Notes: a model not told the origin generated them from the letters alone. A stretch of DNA of 64,000 nucleotides from Microbacterium oxydans (GCF_026559675.1 NZ_CP092891.1:1674001-1738000); one strand, 5' to 3'; shown: positions 1-9,251, counted from the stretch's first letter. Numbers and translations are program-made.

Positions 1-1
1 G

Positions 2-2764
2 AACGTCTTCACGCTGTTCAACGGGATCGTGTTCGCGTGCTTCCTCGTCCTGTTCCTCGTCGGTCGCTGGCAGGATGCACTCTTCGGGCTCGCCGCCTTC
101 GCCAACGCGATCATCGGGTGCATCCAGGAGTTCCGCGCGAAGTCCGCCCTCGATCGCCTCGCACTGATGAACGCACCGCGCGCTCTGGTGCGGAGGAACG
201 GTGCCGAGGCGGAGGTCGCACCGACGGACGTGGTGCTCGATGACGTGCTGGTGTTCCGGGCCGGCGAGCAGGTTCCGGCGGACGCGGTGATCCTCGCGGC
301 GCGGGGTCTCCAGATCGACGAGTCGATGCTCACCGGCGAGTCGGACCCCGTCGAGAAGCAGCCGGACGACGAGGCGCTGTCCGGTGCGGTGGTCGTGGCA
401 GGAGAGGGGACTGCACGGGCGATCCGCGTGGGGGCGGACTCCTATGCCAACCGCTTCGCCGGAGAGGCCAAGCGCTTCTCTCTCGTGTCGAGCGAGCTCC
501 GCTCCTCGGTGAACCGGGTGCTGAAGTGGGTGAGCTGGGTGATCGGGCCGGTCGGGCTGCTCGTCCTGAACGCGCAGATCATCGTCACCGGGGGATACGC
601 CACGGTGTTCTCCAGCGGCGCCTGGGTGCAGGCGGTGGTGAACACGATCGCCGCGCTGACCGCGATGATCCCGCTCGGCCTGGTGCTCATGACGAGCATC
701 GCCTTCGCCGTGGGAGCCTCGAGGCTGGCGCGCAGGCAGGTGCTCGTCAACGAGCTCCCCGCCGTCGAGGGGCTGGCACGCGTCGACGTCGTCTGCCTCG
801 ACAAGACCGGCACCCTCACCGTGGGCGAGATCGGCTTCGACGCCGCTCACGACCTCGCCGGACTCGATGCCGAGCAGGAGCAGAGCGCAGCGGCGGCTCT
901 GGCCTGGTACGCGGCGTCTCCGGACGCGAACGCGACCGCCCGATCGATGCGCACGGCGTATCCGGTCGCGTCTCCGCTCGTCGTCAGCGGCTACATCCCG
1001 TTCTCCTCCGCACGCAAGTGGAGCGCGGTGTCCTTCACCGGGCTGCCGGGCACCTGGGTGATGGGGGCGCCGGAGATGGTGTTCGGCGACGCCGCGACAT
1101 CGACGGACACCGAGCTCGGACGCACGGTCACCTCGCTCGCGGAGACCGGCCGCCGCACGCTGGTCCTCGGTCACTCGGAGCACGCCCTGTCCGAGGCCGA
1201 CACCGAGGCCGAGCGCCTTCCCGACGGGGTCACGGCGATCATCGTCCTCACCTTCCGCGAGCAGGTGCGCCCGGATGCCGCGCAGACCCTGCAGTACTTC
1301 GCGCGCCAGCAGGTCGGCATCCGCATCATCTCCGGAGACAACCCGCGCACGGTGGCGGCCATCGCCCGCGAGGTCGGCATCGACGTCGCCGAGGGCTTCG
1401 ACGCGCGGCGGCTTCCCGAGGACGACGCCGAGCTCGCAGACGTGCTCGATCGGGAGACGGTGTTCGGGCGGGTCACACCCGAGCAGAAGAAGCGCATGGT
1501 CACCGCGCTGCAGAGCCACGGACACACCGTCGCGATGACCGGTGACGGCGTCAACGACGCCCTGGCCATCAAGGCCGCGGACATCGGCATCGCGATGAAC
1601 TCGGGCTCGCCGGCGACCAAGGCGGTGGCGCGACTGGTGCTGCTGGACGGACAGTTCTCGCACCTGCCGGACGTCGTGGCGGAGGGGCGCCAGGTCATCG
1701 CGAACATCGAGCGCGTGTCGATGCTGTTCCTCAACAAGACGGTGTACGCGACCCTGCTCGCGCTGATCTTCGGCGTGTTCGTGCTGGAGTTCCCGTTCCT
1801 GCCGCGACAGCTGTCGATCACCGACGGGCTCACCATCGGCATCCCGGCGTTCTTCCTCGCGCTCATGCCGAATGCGGCCCGCTACGTCCCGGGATTCCTC
1901 CGCCGCTCGCTGAGCTTCGCGATCCCCTCGGGCATCGTCGTGGCGCTCGGCCTCACCTGGTACACCTTCGTCGCGCGGGGTCTCGGGGCCCATGAGGACC
2001 AGCTGCGCACCGGTGCGACCGTGATCCTCGCCGTCGTCGGCATCTGGGTGCTGGCCGTGCTCGCCCGACCGCTCAACCGGTTCAAGGTGCTCGTCGTGGG
2101 CGCGATGTTCGTCATGCTCATCGCGGTCTTCACGATCCCTCTCGCACGGCAGTTCTTCGTCCTCGTCGACCCCGGCGAGGACCTCGCGATCGCGCTCACC
2201 GGGATCACGATCGTCATGATCGCCGCGATCGAGATCGTGCGGCTGCTGCATCGTCGTCTCGTCCTGTCGGCACCGGCCGGACCGGCGTCGAGCCCGACAG
2301 CGTACGCAGCGCCCGCGCCCCGCCCGTCGGCTCCGTCGGCTCCCCGGGTCGCAGCCGCGGTCATCACCACCGCGGTGGCCGTGCTGGCGTACGTCTTCGG
2401 CATCCTCGCGATCGGGTTCGGGATCCTGATCTTCCTCGGTCGCTACGATCCGGACGTGAGCACGTCGACGTTCTCCCTCACGGGTGCGGCCATCGCGCTC
2501 TTCGGGCTGCTCGTGCTCGCCGTCGCGGCCGGGGTGCGCCGTGGCAGCGGGCTGTCACGTCTGATGCTCACGATCTTCCTCGGGCTCGCGATCCTGCTCA
2601 GCGCGCTCGTCCTCGTCCTCGGTGACCGGTGGGCCTGGGGAGCGGCGATCACCGCGGCGGTCGCGGCCCTCATCATCGTGCTGCTGTGGACGCCGCCGGT
2701 CGCGCGCGGTTTCGGGCGCATCCTCGACAGCTCCATGGGCTCCCGGGGCTCGTCGGGTTCCTGA
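2..2764 (+). CDS. P-type cation-transporting ATPase, CtpE-like, 5' end missing
   Basis: The frame is open from base 2, so the gene begins upstream of the window. The GTG at 29 lies inside conserved membrane sequence and is not the start. The actuator loop TGES is at 332-343, the phosphorylation motif DKTGTLT at 800-820 and the hinge GDGVND at 1541-1558, so this is a complete P-type catalytic core. The run NVFTLFNGI and the following QEFRAK region resemble mycobacterial CtpE, a calcium-type transporter; that substrate is inferred from family resemblance. After the normal C-terminal membrane helices the protein continues through a Pro/Ala/Ser linker (about 2270-2350) into roughly four more hydrophobic segments (about 2350-2700), an extension I do not associate with CtpE. 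The gene converges on the AraC gene. Confidence 0.9.
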   Translation, partial: NVFTLFNGIVFACFLVLFLVGRWQDALFGLAAFANAIIGCIQEFRAKSALDRLALMNAPRALVRRNGAEAEVAPTDVVLDDVLVFRAGEQVPADAVILAARGLQIDESMLTGESDPVEKQPDDEALSGAVVVAGEGTARAIRVGADSYANRFAGEAKRFSLVSSELRSSVNRVLKWVSWVIGPVGLLVLNAQIIVTGGYATVFSSGAWVQAVVNTIAALTAMIPLGLVLMTSIAFAVGASRLARRQVLVNELPAVEGLARVDVVCLDKTGTLTVGEIGFDAAHDLAGLDAEQEQSAAAALAWYAASPDANATARSMRTAYPVASPLVVSGYIPFSSARKWSAVSFTGLPGTWVMGAPEMVFGDAATSTDTELGRTVTSLAETGRRTLVLGHSEHALSEADTEAERLPDGVTAIIVLTFREQVRPDAAQTLQYFARQQVGIRIISGDNPRTVAAIAREVGIDVAEGFDARRLPEDDAELADVLDRETVFGRVTPEQKKRMVTALQSHGHTVAMTGDGVNDALAIKAADIGIAMNSGSPATKAVARLVLLDGQFSHLPDVVAEGRQVIANIERVSMLFLNKTVYATLLALIFGVFVLEFPFLPRQLSITDGLTIGIPAFFLALMPNAARYVPGFLRRSLSFAIPSGIVVALGLTWYTFVARGLGAHEDQLRTGATVILAVVGIWVLAVLARPLNRFKVLVVGAMFVMLIAVFTIPLARQFFVLVDPGEDLAIALTGITIVMIAAIEIVRLLHRRLVLSAPAGPASSPTAYAAPAPRPSAPSAPRVAAAVITTAVAVLAYVFGILAIGFGILIFLGRYDPDVSTSTFSLTGAAIALFGLLVLAVAAGVRRGSGLSRLMLTIFLGLAILLSALVLVLGDRWAWGAAITAAVAALIIVLLWTPPVARGFGRILDSSMGSRGSSGS

Positions 2765-2787
2765 GCCGCCTGATCACGCGGGCCGCG

Positions 2788-3573
2788 TCAGCGCGCCTCC
2801 CGACGGCGCGCGTGGGCAGGGCGCTGACCACGCTTCGCGCGGGCGTAGGCGGCGGGCGTCGAGCCGAACAGCTGCCGGAACGCCTTGATGAACCCCGTGG
2901 GGGTCGCGTACCCGCTCAGGTCGGACGCCTCCTGAACGGTGCATCCGTCGACGATGAGCCGTTCTGCCGCGTACAGCCGGGCGCGGGTCCGCCATTGCCC
3001 GAACGTGAGTCCGGTCTCGCTCTGGAAGGAACGCTGCAGCGTCTTCGTGCTGACGAGGAGCTGTCGTGCCCAGTCGTCCAGCTCGCGATGGTCACCCGGG
3101 TCGGCGAGGATGCCCTCGGCGACGGTGCGAGCGCGCGGGTCGGCCGGGACGGCGAGCGTGTCGAAGCTCTCCTCGGTGTTCTCGAGGATGTTCAGCAGAA
3201 GCGCGAGGGATGCCTGGAGCCGCTCCGCATCGGCCTCCGCGGTGCACAGGTTCCGCACGATCGCGCCCGCGACCGGATCGACGGGCAGAGCGAGCGGCCT
3301 GCTCCACCGCGCCTGGGGGATGCGCAGCCCGGGGGAGAGGTACAGGCTGAACATCTCCTCCGCGCCCGCCATCCGCATCTCGTGCTCGGCGAGCGCGGGC
3401 ACCCACGCGAAGTGGTCGCCGTGCAGACGCCAGCGCGAATCACCGACCCGGATGTGGGCACCGCCCGGCACCCAGGCGAGCTGATCCGCCGTGTGCGCAT
3501 GCTCTTCGAAGTGCTGATCGGGGAACACCTGCTCGCGATGGGCGGCAAGATCTTCGGATGTCGTTCCAGGCAC
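2788..3573 (-). CDS. AraC-family transcriptional regulator
   Basis: A 261-residue protein starting with GTG at 3573 behind an AAGGA Shine-Dalgarno. The first 100 or so residues look like a cupin-type sensing domain (HEHAHTADQL, then a WVPGGAH segment). The C-terminal 100 residues carry the double helix-turn-helix of the AraC/XylS family: LLVSTKTLQRSFQ is the first recognition region, and SGYATPTGFIKAFRQLFG with TPAAYA the second. It is divergent from the iron-siderophore import operon with 162 bp between the starts. An iron-uptake regulatory role, similar to other AraC proteins next to siderophore transporters, is plausible but inferred from position. The effector is unknown. Confidence 0.85.
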   Translation of the reverse strand: MPGTTSEDLAAHREQVFPDQHFEEHAHTADQLAWVPGGAHIRVGDSRWRLHGDHFAWVPALAEHEMRMAGAEEMFSLYLSPGLRIPQARWSRPLALPVDPVAGAIVRNLCTAEADAERLQASLALLLNILENTEESFDTLAVPADPRARTVAEGILADPGDHRELDDWARQLLVSTKTLQRSFQSETGLTFGQWRTRARLYAAERLIVDGCTVQEASDLSGYATPTGFIKAFRQLFGSTPAAYARAKRGQRPAHARRREAR

Positions 3574-3674
3574 AGGAATCCTTCGTCCTCGGCATATCCG
3601 GGCTCTCGATCGTCCTCAGGGGACGACGATGCCGCACTCTCGGACGATTGACGTCCTGTGAGCATGATAGCGAA

Positions 3675-3693
3675 TTAGGTAAGCCTTCACTAT
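3675..3693 (+). promoter_or_regulatory. Candidate DtxR/IdeR iron box
   Basis: The 19-mer TTAGGTAAGCCTTCACTAT matches the DtxR/IdeR consensus TTAGGTWAGSCTAACCTAA at 15 of 19 positions, with the left half nearly perfect. It lies 43 bp before the ATG of the siderophore-binding lipoprotein and within the divergent AraC promoter region, where an iron-responsive repressor could control both directions. Binding is inferred from sequence. Confidence 0.65.
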
Positions 3694-3735
3694 GTTTGGC
3701 AATCGTCCCCCCTGACTTTCCACCCGAGGAGTCCC

Positions 3736-4779
3736 ATGTCCCGTCTGCACCGGCGTGCGCCGCGTACCCTGATCGCGCTCACCGCGCTCGTGCTGGCCGC
3801 CTCGTCCTTGGCCGCCTGCTCCGCGAGCTCGGATGCGGCCTCCGGTCCGTCCGAACAGGCCTCGTCGGGCTCCTACCCCGTCACCGTCGAGCACGTCTAC
3901 GGCGAGACGACCATCGACGAGAGGCCCGAGCGCATCGTCACGCTCGGCTGGTACTCGCAGGATGTCGTCGCGGCGCTCGGAGAGGTCCCGGTCGGAGTCG
4001 AGGACTTCACGTGGGGCAACGTCGACACCTACCTCCCGTGGTTCAAGGATCGGGTCGAGGAGCTCGGTGGCGAGCTGCCCGAGATCATCGAGTTCACGGA
4101 CGCCGGCGAGTACGACTTCGAGCAGATCCTCGCCCTCGCCCCCGACGTGATCCTCGCCAACCACTCGGGCATCTCCGAGACCGACTACAAGCGGCTCACG
4201 GAGATCGCGCCGACCGTCGCGTTCGCGGAGTCGACGTGGGCATCGGATCGCGAGCAGCTGACGCTCTCGGTCGGCTCCGTGCTCGGCAAGGAGGACGAGG
4301 CGCAGAAGCTCCTCGACGAATCGGACGCCGCGATCGAGGCCGCCGCCGACGCGCACCCGGAGTTCCAGGGCATCGTCTTCTCGTACGGGTGGTTCCTCGC
4401 CGAGGGCGAGACCTCCCTCGGGCTCTACCTGCCGCGTGACCCGCGGGTGCCGCTCCTCGAGCAGCTGGGCTTCGAGTACTCGCCGGACATCGCCGCACTC
4501 GAGGACACCACGAAGGAGTTCTACGCCAACGTGAGCCTCGAGGAACTCGGCGACATCGAGTCGCAGTTCCACATCGGCTGGAGCAACACCCCGGAGGACG
4601 TGGAACACACCATCGCGGACCCGCTGGTCTCCCGCTGGGCACCGATCGCCGCCGGCTCCTCCTACTTCTTCGAGGATCAGCGCCTCGCCTGGGCGACGAC
4701 GGCTCCGAGCGTGCTGAGCATCCCCTCCACGATCGATGACCTCGCCGACGCGCTGGCCGGCGCGGTTCCCGCCAACTGA
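3736..4779 (+). CDS. Iron-siderophore ABC transporter substrate-binding lipoprotein
   Basis: A 347-residue exported lipoprotein. The N-terminus has basic residues, a hydrophobic stretch and the lipobox SLAAC with the lipidated Cys at position 28. The mature part follows the FecB/BtuF periplasmic-binding pattern: an early RPERIVTLGW segment, a central helix, and a second lobe. It would capture ferric siderophores at the outer face of the membrane and pass them to the permeases encoded next (3-bp gap). The gene follows a DtxR-type box, as expected for an iron-repressed uptake operon. The exact siderophore cannot be read from sequence. Confidence 0.88.
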   Translation: MSRLHRRAPRTLIALTALVLAASSLAACSASSDAASGPSEQASSGSYPVTVEHVYGETTIDERPERIVTLGWYSQDVVAALGEVPVGVEDFTWGNVDTYLPWFKDRVEELGGELPEIIEFTDAGEYDFEQILALAPDVILANHSGISETDYKRLTEIAPTVAFAESTWASDREQLTLSVGSVLGKEDEAQKLLDESDAAIEAAADAHPEFQGIVFSYGWFLAEGETSLGLYLPRDPRVPLLEQLGFEYSPDIAALEDTTKEFYANVSLEELGDIESQFHIGWSNTPEDVEHTIADPLVSRWAPIAAGSSYFFEDQRLAWATTAPSVLSIPSTIDDLADALAGAVPAN

Positions 4780-4782
4780 TCG

Positions 4783-5826
4783 GTGTCGACGCCGTCGAGC
4801 CGCGCCGCGGAACGTCCGCCGACGTCCCGCGGCGCGGTGTCCCGTCTGGGTGGACTGGTCATCGCGCTGGCCGTCCTGTTCCTCGCAGCGTTGCTGAGTC
4901 TCATGGTCGGTGCGCGGGCCCTGCCCCCGGCGACCGTGCTGGCCGCGCTGTTCGACTTCGACGGCTCCGACGCGCAGGCGATCGTCCGTGACTCCCGTCT
5001 GCCACGCACGGTCGTCGGCCTCGTCGTCGGGCCGGCGCTCGGTGTGTGCGGAGCGCTGATCCAGGCGTTCACCCGCAATCCGCTCGCCGATCCGGGCATC
5101 CTCGGGGTGAACGCCGGAGCGACGTTCGCCGTGACGATGGGAGTGGGTCTTCTCGGCGTGCGCGCGCCGAACGCCTATGTCTGGTTCGCCCTGATCGGGG
5201 CCCTCGCGGTGACCCTGATCGTCTATCTGATCGGCGCGGCCGGCCGCGGCGGTCCGTCTCCCGGCCGCATGACGCTCGCGGGCGTCGCGATCGGCGCGGT
5301 TCTCAGCGGCATCACGTCGATCGTGATGCTCAAGAACATGGAGGTCTTCAGCACGCTGCGGCTGTGGGGGCTGGGCAGTCTCGGCGGTCGCGATGAGAGC
5401 GCGGTCGCCCTGATCGCCCCGTTCATCGCGGTCGGCCTGATCATCGCCCTCCTCATCGCGCGTCCGCTCAATGCCATCGCCCTCGGAGACGACCTCGGCC
5501 GGACGCTCGGCGCCGGCCTCGTGCGCACGCGGATCGTCTCGATCGTCGCCGTGACGGTGCTGGCCGGCGGTGCCACGGCTCTCGCCGGTCCGATCGCGTT
5601 CATCGGGCTGATGGTGCCGCATGCCGTGCGGTGGTTCACCGGGCCTGACCAGCGGTGGATCATCGTGTACTCGGCGATCCTCGCTCCGAGCATGCTCCTG
5701 CTCTCCGACGTGATCGGTCGTGTGGTGCTCCCCACCGGAGAGCTCCAGGTGAGCATCGTCACCGCCGTCGTCGGCGCTCCGGTGCTGATCGCACTCGCAC
5801 GCCGCAGGAAGGTGAGCGGACTGTGA
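4783..5826 (+). CDS. FecCD-family siderophore ABC transporter permease (first)
   Basis: A 347-residue polytopic membrane protein with a GTG start three bases after the binding-protein stop. About nine to ten hydrophobic helices are visible. The FecCD/BtuC signatures are present: GALIQAFTRNPLADPGILGVNAGA near residue 90-110 (the region between helices 2 and 3) and GPIAFIGLMVPHAVRW near residue 270, the part that contacts the ATPase. It pairs with the following permease to form a heterodimeric channel. The stop codon overlaps the start of the next gene, implying translational coupling. Confidence 0.9.
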   Translation: MSTPSSRAAERPPTSRGAVSRLGGLVIALAVLFLAALLSLMVGARALPPATVLAALFDFDGSDAQAIVRDSRLPRTVVGLVVGPALGVCGALIQAFTRNPLADPGILGVNAGATFAVTMGVGLLGVRAPNAYVWFALIGALAVTLIVYLIGAAGRGGPSPGRMTLAGVAIGAVLSGITSIVMLKNMEVFSTLRLWGLGSLGGRDESAVALIAPFIAVGLIIALLIARPLNAIALGDDLGRTLGAGLVRTRIVSIVAVTVLAGGATALAGPIAFIGLMVPHAVRWFTGPDQRWIIVYSAILAPSMLLLSDVIGRVVLPTGELQVSIVTAVVGAPVLIALARRRKVSGL

Positions 5827-6866
5827 ACGCCGCTACGACCGACGACCGCTCCCGTCTGATGACCGTTCGGGTGGGCGACGTCCTCTGGCGTCTCGAGGTG
5901 CGCACCCTCGTGATCCGATCGGTGCTCGTGGCGCTGCTGATCGCGCTCGGAGTGGCGACGCTCATGGTGGGTACCTTCCAGCTCGACCTCTCCCAGGTGC
6001 TGTCGGCCCTCACGGGCGGGGGAGAGGACAACGTCCGCAAGCTCGTCGTCGAATGGCGGCTGCCTCGCCTGCTGTTCGCGGTGCTCGGCGGGATCGCGCT
6101 CGGTGTCAGCGGAGCGATCTTCCAGTCCCTCACACGGAACCCCCTGGGAAGCCCGGACGTCATCGGCTTCGACGCGGGGTCGTACACCGGCGCCCTCGTG
6201 GTGATGCTGGTCCTCGGCAGCACGTCGTACGCGCTCATCGCGTCCGGGGCGGTGCTCGGGGGAGTGCTGACCGCGTTGGTGGTCTACCTGCTCGCTTATC
6301 GGGGCGGGATCCAGGGGTTCCGATTCATCATCGTCGGCATCGGCGTCTCGGCGTTCCTGGTCGGGATCAACAGCTACCTGCTCATCAGCACGGGCGCCCA
6401 GGAAGCTCGCGCCGCCGTCGCGTGGGGCTTCGGCTCGTTCTCCGCCCTCGGCTACGAGCAACTGCTGCCGTTCACGCTCGCGCTCGTGGTGATCCTTCCG
6501 CTGGTCGCGGTGGCGCGTCGGGGCTTCGCGCAGCTCGAACTCGGCGACGATGCCGCCAAGGCGCTGGGCGTGCACGTCGAACGCCGGCGCCTGACCATGA
6601 CGGTGCTGGGGGTGGCGCTGACCGCCATCGTCACCGCGGCCGCCGGGCCGATCGCGTTCGTCGCGCTCGTCGCCCCGCAGGTCGCCCGCCGTCTCGTGCG
6701 TTCGCCCGGACTCGATCTGCCCAGCGCAGGGATCGTCGGCGCCGTTCTGCTGCTCGGCGCCGACTTCATCGGTCAGCGCATCAACATCACCGTCGGTCTC
6801 GTGACCGTCGTCCTCGGCGGAGGCTACTTCGCCTGGTTGCTCATCAGGGAAGGATTCCGTCGATGA
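5823..6866 (+). CDS. FecCD-family siderophore ABC transporter permease (second)
   Basis: A 347-residue membrane permease. I take the GTG at 5823, which overlaps the previous stop as GTGA; the frame is open further upstream, but that part lies inside the preceding permease gene. An ATG at 5859 is an alternative start. It has the same FecCD features as its partner: GAIFQSLTRNPLGSPDVIGFDAG after helix 2, and GPIAFVALVAPQVARRLV near residue 280. Together with the preceding protein it would form the inner-membrane pore of the importer. Equal length and parallel motifs suggest the two permeases arose by an old duplication, as is usual in this family. Confidence 0.9.
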   Translation: MNAATTDDRSRLMTVRVGDVLWRLEVRTLVIRSVLVALLIALGVATLMVGTFQLDLSQVLSALTGGGEDNVRKLVVEWRLPRLLFAVLGGIALGVSGAIFQSLTRNPLGSPDVIGFDAGSYTGALVVMLVLGSTSYALIASGAVLGGVLTALVVYLLAYRGGIQGFRFIIVGIGVSAFLVGINSYLLISTGAQEARAAVAWGFGSFSALGYEQLLPFTLALVVILPLVAVARRGFAQLELGDDAAKALGVHVERRRLTMTVLGVALTAIVTAAAGPIAFVALVAPQVARRLVRSPGLDLPSAGIVGAVLLLGADFIGQRINITVGLVTVVLGGGYFAWLLIREGFRR

Positions 6867-7675
6867 CAGAGTCGCCGTCCAGCCGTCTGCGAGCCGAAGG
6901 CGTCACCATCGGCTACGACCGCCGGATCATCTCCACCGATCTCTCGGTCTCGATCCCGGACGGATCGTTCACCGTGATCGTGGGGCCGAACGCCTGCGGC
7001 AAGTCGACGCTGCTGCGCACGCTGTCACGCCTGCTGGCGCCGGAGTCGGGGCAGGTGCTGCTCGAAGGCAAGGCGATCCACAGCTATCGGGCGAAGGAGG
7101 TCGCACGCCGGGTCGGGCTGCTCCCGCAGAGCTCGCTCGCCCCGGACGGGATCCGCGTGGCCGATCTGGTCGGCCGCGGGCGCTACCCCCATCAGACGCT
7201 GCTGCGCCCCTGGACCGACGCGGACACCGTCGCGGTCGACGCGGCCATGGCCGCGACGGGCGTGACCGAGCTCTCCGGGCGCCTCGTCGACGAGCTGTCG
7301 GGCGGCCAGCGCCAGCGTGTCTGGGTCGCGATGGTGCTGGCGCAGCAGACGCCGCTGCTGCTGCTGGACGAGCCGACGACCTTCCTCGACATCGCGCATC
7401 AGATCGAGCTGCTCGAGCTGTTCACGGACCTGCACGACGACGGCAGCACCCTGGTCGCCGTCCTGCACGACCTGAACCACGCGGCGCGCTACGCCACGCA
7501 CCTCATCGCCATGAAGGACGGCGCCGTCGTCGCCGAGGGGCGCCCGGACGACGTGGTGACGGCGGAACTGGTCGAGGAGGTCTTCGGGCTGCCGTGCGTC
7601 GTCGTCCCCGATCCGATCACCGGCAAGCCCAGCGTCGTGCCGATCGGTCGCGACCGTTCGCGCCGCACGCGCTGA
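6863..7675 (+). CDS. Iron-siderophore ABC transporter ATP-binding protein
   Basis: A 270-residue ATPase with an ATGA overlap to the second permease. Walker A is GPNACGKST at residues 41-49. The ABC signature is LSGGQRQR, Walker B is LLLLDEPTTFLD, and the switch histidine follows in LHDLNHAARYATH. These match the FecE/FepC subfamily that energises siderophore and vitamin B12 uptake. It is the last gene of the four-gene iron operon and converges on a lipoprotein gene 33 bp away. Confidence 0.93.
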   Translation: MTESPSSRLRAEGVTIGYDRRIISTDLSVSIPDGSFTVIVGPNACGKSTLLRTLSRLLAPESGQVLLEGKAIHSYRAKEVARRVGLLPQSSLAPDGIRVADLVGRGRYPHQTLLRPWTDADTVAVDAAMAATGVTELSGRLVDELSGGQRQRVWVAMVLAQQTPLLLLDEPTTFLDIAHQIELLELFTDLHDDGSTLVAVLHDLNHAARYATHLIAMKDGAVVAEGRPDDVVTAELVEEVFGLPCVVVPDPITGKPSVVPIGRDRSRRTR

Positions 7676-7708
7676 GGGAACGCTGTCGGGGCGCGCCGGG
7701 CAGGCCGG

Positions 7709-8278
7709 TCAGCCGGTCCACTCCACGAGGATCAGTCCCTGCCGCGTATCGGCGAACTTCACCCAGCCGTCGCCGAACAGGTACGTCATCCCGTATCCGT
7801 CGTCGTCGAGGCCCATGGAGTACTGGGGGTCTTCGGTGAAGTACACGCCGTCCTCGCCGTCCTCCCGCTTCCAGCCCTCCGCGAGCAGACCGGCCTGCGC
7901 GCGAGCCGCATCGGCCGAGGTCAGCGCGGACCATCCGTACAGCTGGCCGTGATCGGAGGCGACCGAGTAGTCGGCCCAGAAGCACAGCAGGCCGTCCGCC
8001 AGCTCGACCCCGCCGACCACGAACTCCTTCGGCTGCGCGGTCCATCCGATCTCGGAGAGCCGTTCGACGGTTCCCGCCGAGACCATCGACTCGCAGGTGA
8101 GCTCTCCGGCGGACGGCTCCGGAGTCGCCGACGTGACCGGGACGGGTGTCGCCGACGGGCTCGGCGCGATGGCCTCCGGTGTCGATGCCGGCGGCGGATC
8201 CGCGGGAGCGGCACATGATGTCAGGGCGACGAGCAGCAGCAGGACGCCCGCGGTGGCGGACATGATGCGCGGGTTCAT
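7709..8278 (-). CDS. Putative lipoprotein of unknown function
   Basis: A 189-residue protein. I start it at the ATG at 8278 because this places a clean lipoprotein signal at the N-terminus (hydrophobic core, then LTSC as the lipobox with Cys near residue 22). A low-complexity Pro/Ser/Thr/Ala stretch follows, typical of a linker that lifts a domain off the membrane. The remaining part has two conserved-looking Cys residues and a negatively charged C-terminal half, but I recognise no family. It may be in one transcription unit with hisN, which ends 20 bp upstream. Confidence 0.75.
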   Translation of the reverse strand: MNPRIMSATAGVLLLLVALTSCAAPADPPPASTPEAIAPSPSATPVPVTSATPEPSAGELTCESMVSAGTVERLSEIGWTAQPKEFVVGGVELADGLLCFWADYSVASDHGQLYGWSALTSADAARAQAGLLAEGWKREDGEDGVYFTEDPQYSMGLDDDGYGMTYLFGDGWVKFADTRQGLILVEWTG

Positions 8279-8298
8279 CGCTGGCCTCGTGGTTCGTA

Positions 8299-9096
8299 TC
8301 AGTCGTTCATGAGCGTCAGGAAGTCTTCGTGGAGCCTGCCGTTGGTTGCCAGTGTCGAGCGCGCCGAGATCGTCTCGGTGCCGTCGGCAGCCGTCATCCG
8401 GCCGCCGGCTTCCCGGACGATCGCGACCGCCGCGGCGATGTCGTACTCCTTGACGCCGAACTCCGCGACCATGTCGACCCGCCCCTCTGCGAGCAGCATG
8501 TACGAGTAGACATCCCCGTAGGCGCGATCGCGCCACACCCGTGCCGCGATAGCGAGCAGGGTGTCGAGGCGCCCGGCATCCGACCACTGCGCGATGCTCT
8601 GGAAGCTCACGCTGGCGTCGTCGAGCGAGGACACGGAGGAGGTCTGCAGCGCACGGGGACCGTCCTCAGTGGCGGTCCAGGCGCCTGCTCCCGAGGAAGC
8701 CCACCAGCGGCGGCCGAGCGCCGGCATGCTGACGACGCCGACCTGGGGGACGCCGTCGATCGCGAGCGAGATCATGGTGCCCCACAGCGGGACGCCGCGG
8801 AGGAAATTGGCCGTGCCGTCGATCGGATCGATGATCCACTGGCGGTGCGTGCTTCCCTCCGCGCCGAACTCCTCGCCGAAGATCCCGTCCTCGGGGCGTT
8901 CCGCCGCGAGGATGTCGCGGATCGCCCGCTCGGTGGCGAGGTCGGCATCCGTCACGTGCGAGTTGTCGGCCTTGGTCGAGATCTCGAGGTCGGAGGCATC
9001 GAACCGCGGAAGCGACTGGCCGTCGGCGGCATCGGCGAGGCGGAGTGCGAGGTCGAGATCTCGGCGCAGGTCATCGGCGTGGGGGGAGACGGTCAC
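8299..9096 (-). CDS. hisN: Histidinol-phosphatase, inositol monophosphatase family
   Basis: A 265-residue enzyme. The inositol-monophosphatase metal motifs are visible: GEEFG near residue 74 and DPIDGT at 90-95, followed by a C-terminal WD-like segment (EYDIAAAVAIVREAGG). The sequence closely resembles mycobacterial HisN (SHVTDADLATE region, WIIDPIDGTANF, RAYGDVYSY), which removes phosphate from L-histidinol phosphate in histidine synthesis. No other his genes are in the window. I choose the GTG at 9096 because a TATTCT -10 element lies exactly 6 nt before it, consistent with a leaderless message; the frame is open further upstream. Confidence 0.85.
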   Translation of the reverse strand: MTVSPHADDLRRDLDLALRLADAADGQSLPRFDASDLEISTKADNSHVTDADLATERAIRDILAAERPEDGIFGEEFGAEGSTHRQWIIDPIDGTANFLRGVPLWGTMISLAIDGVPQVGVVSMPALGRRWWASSGAGAWTATEDGPRALQTSSVSSLDDASVSFQSIAQWSDAGRLDTLLAIAARVWRDRAYGDVYSYMLLAEGRVDMVAEFGVKEYDIAAAVAIVREAGGRMTAADGTETISARSTLATNGRLHEDFLTLMND

Positions 9097-9102
9097 GGTC
9101 TC

Positions 9103-9108
9103 AGAATA
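9103..9108 (-). promoter_or_regulatory. -10 element of leaderless hisN promoter
   Basis: TATTCT on the minus strand, six bases before the GTG start of hisN. Transcription would begin at or next to the start codon. Confidence 0.55.
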
Positions 9109-9192
9109 GTCGGCACGCGACGGTAGGCTGAGGGTCGAAAGGCCATGTTTCGTCCTGCGAAGAAGGCCTGCCACGCCCGGGCCGCACTCGAT

Positions 9193-9221
9193 TTCACATG
9201 GGGCCGGTCGGCTGGTAATGT
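9193..9221 (+). promoter_or_regulatory. Promoter of tRNA-Lys
   Basis: TTCACA (9193-9198) and TAATGT (9216-9221) are separated by exactly 17 bp and match the housekeeping -35 and -10 consensus well. The tRNA begins about 30 bp downstream. Confidence 0.7.
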
Positions 9222-9251
9222 AATTCCTCGGTCGGGGTTATCCCGGGCCAC

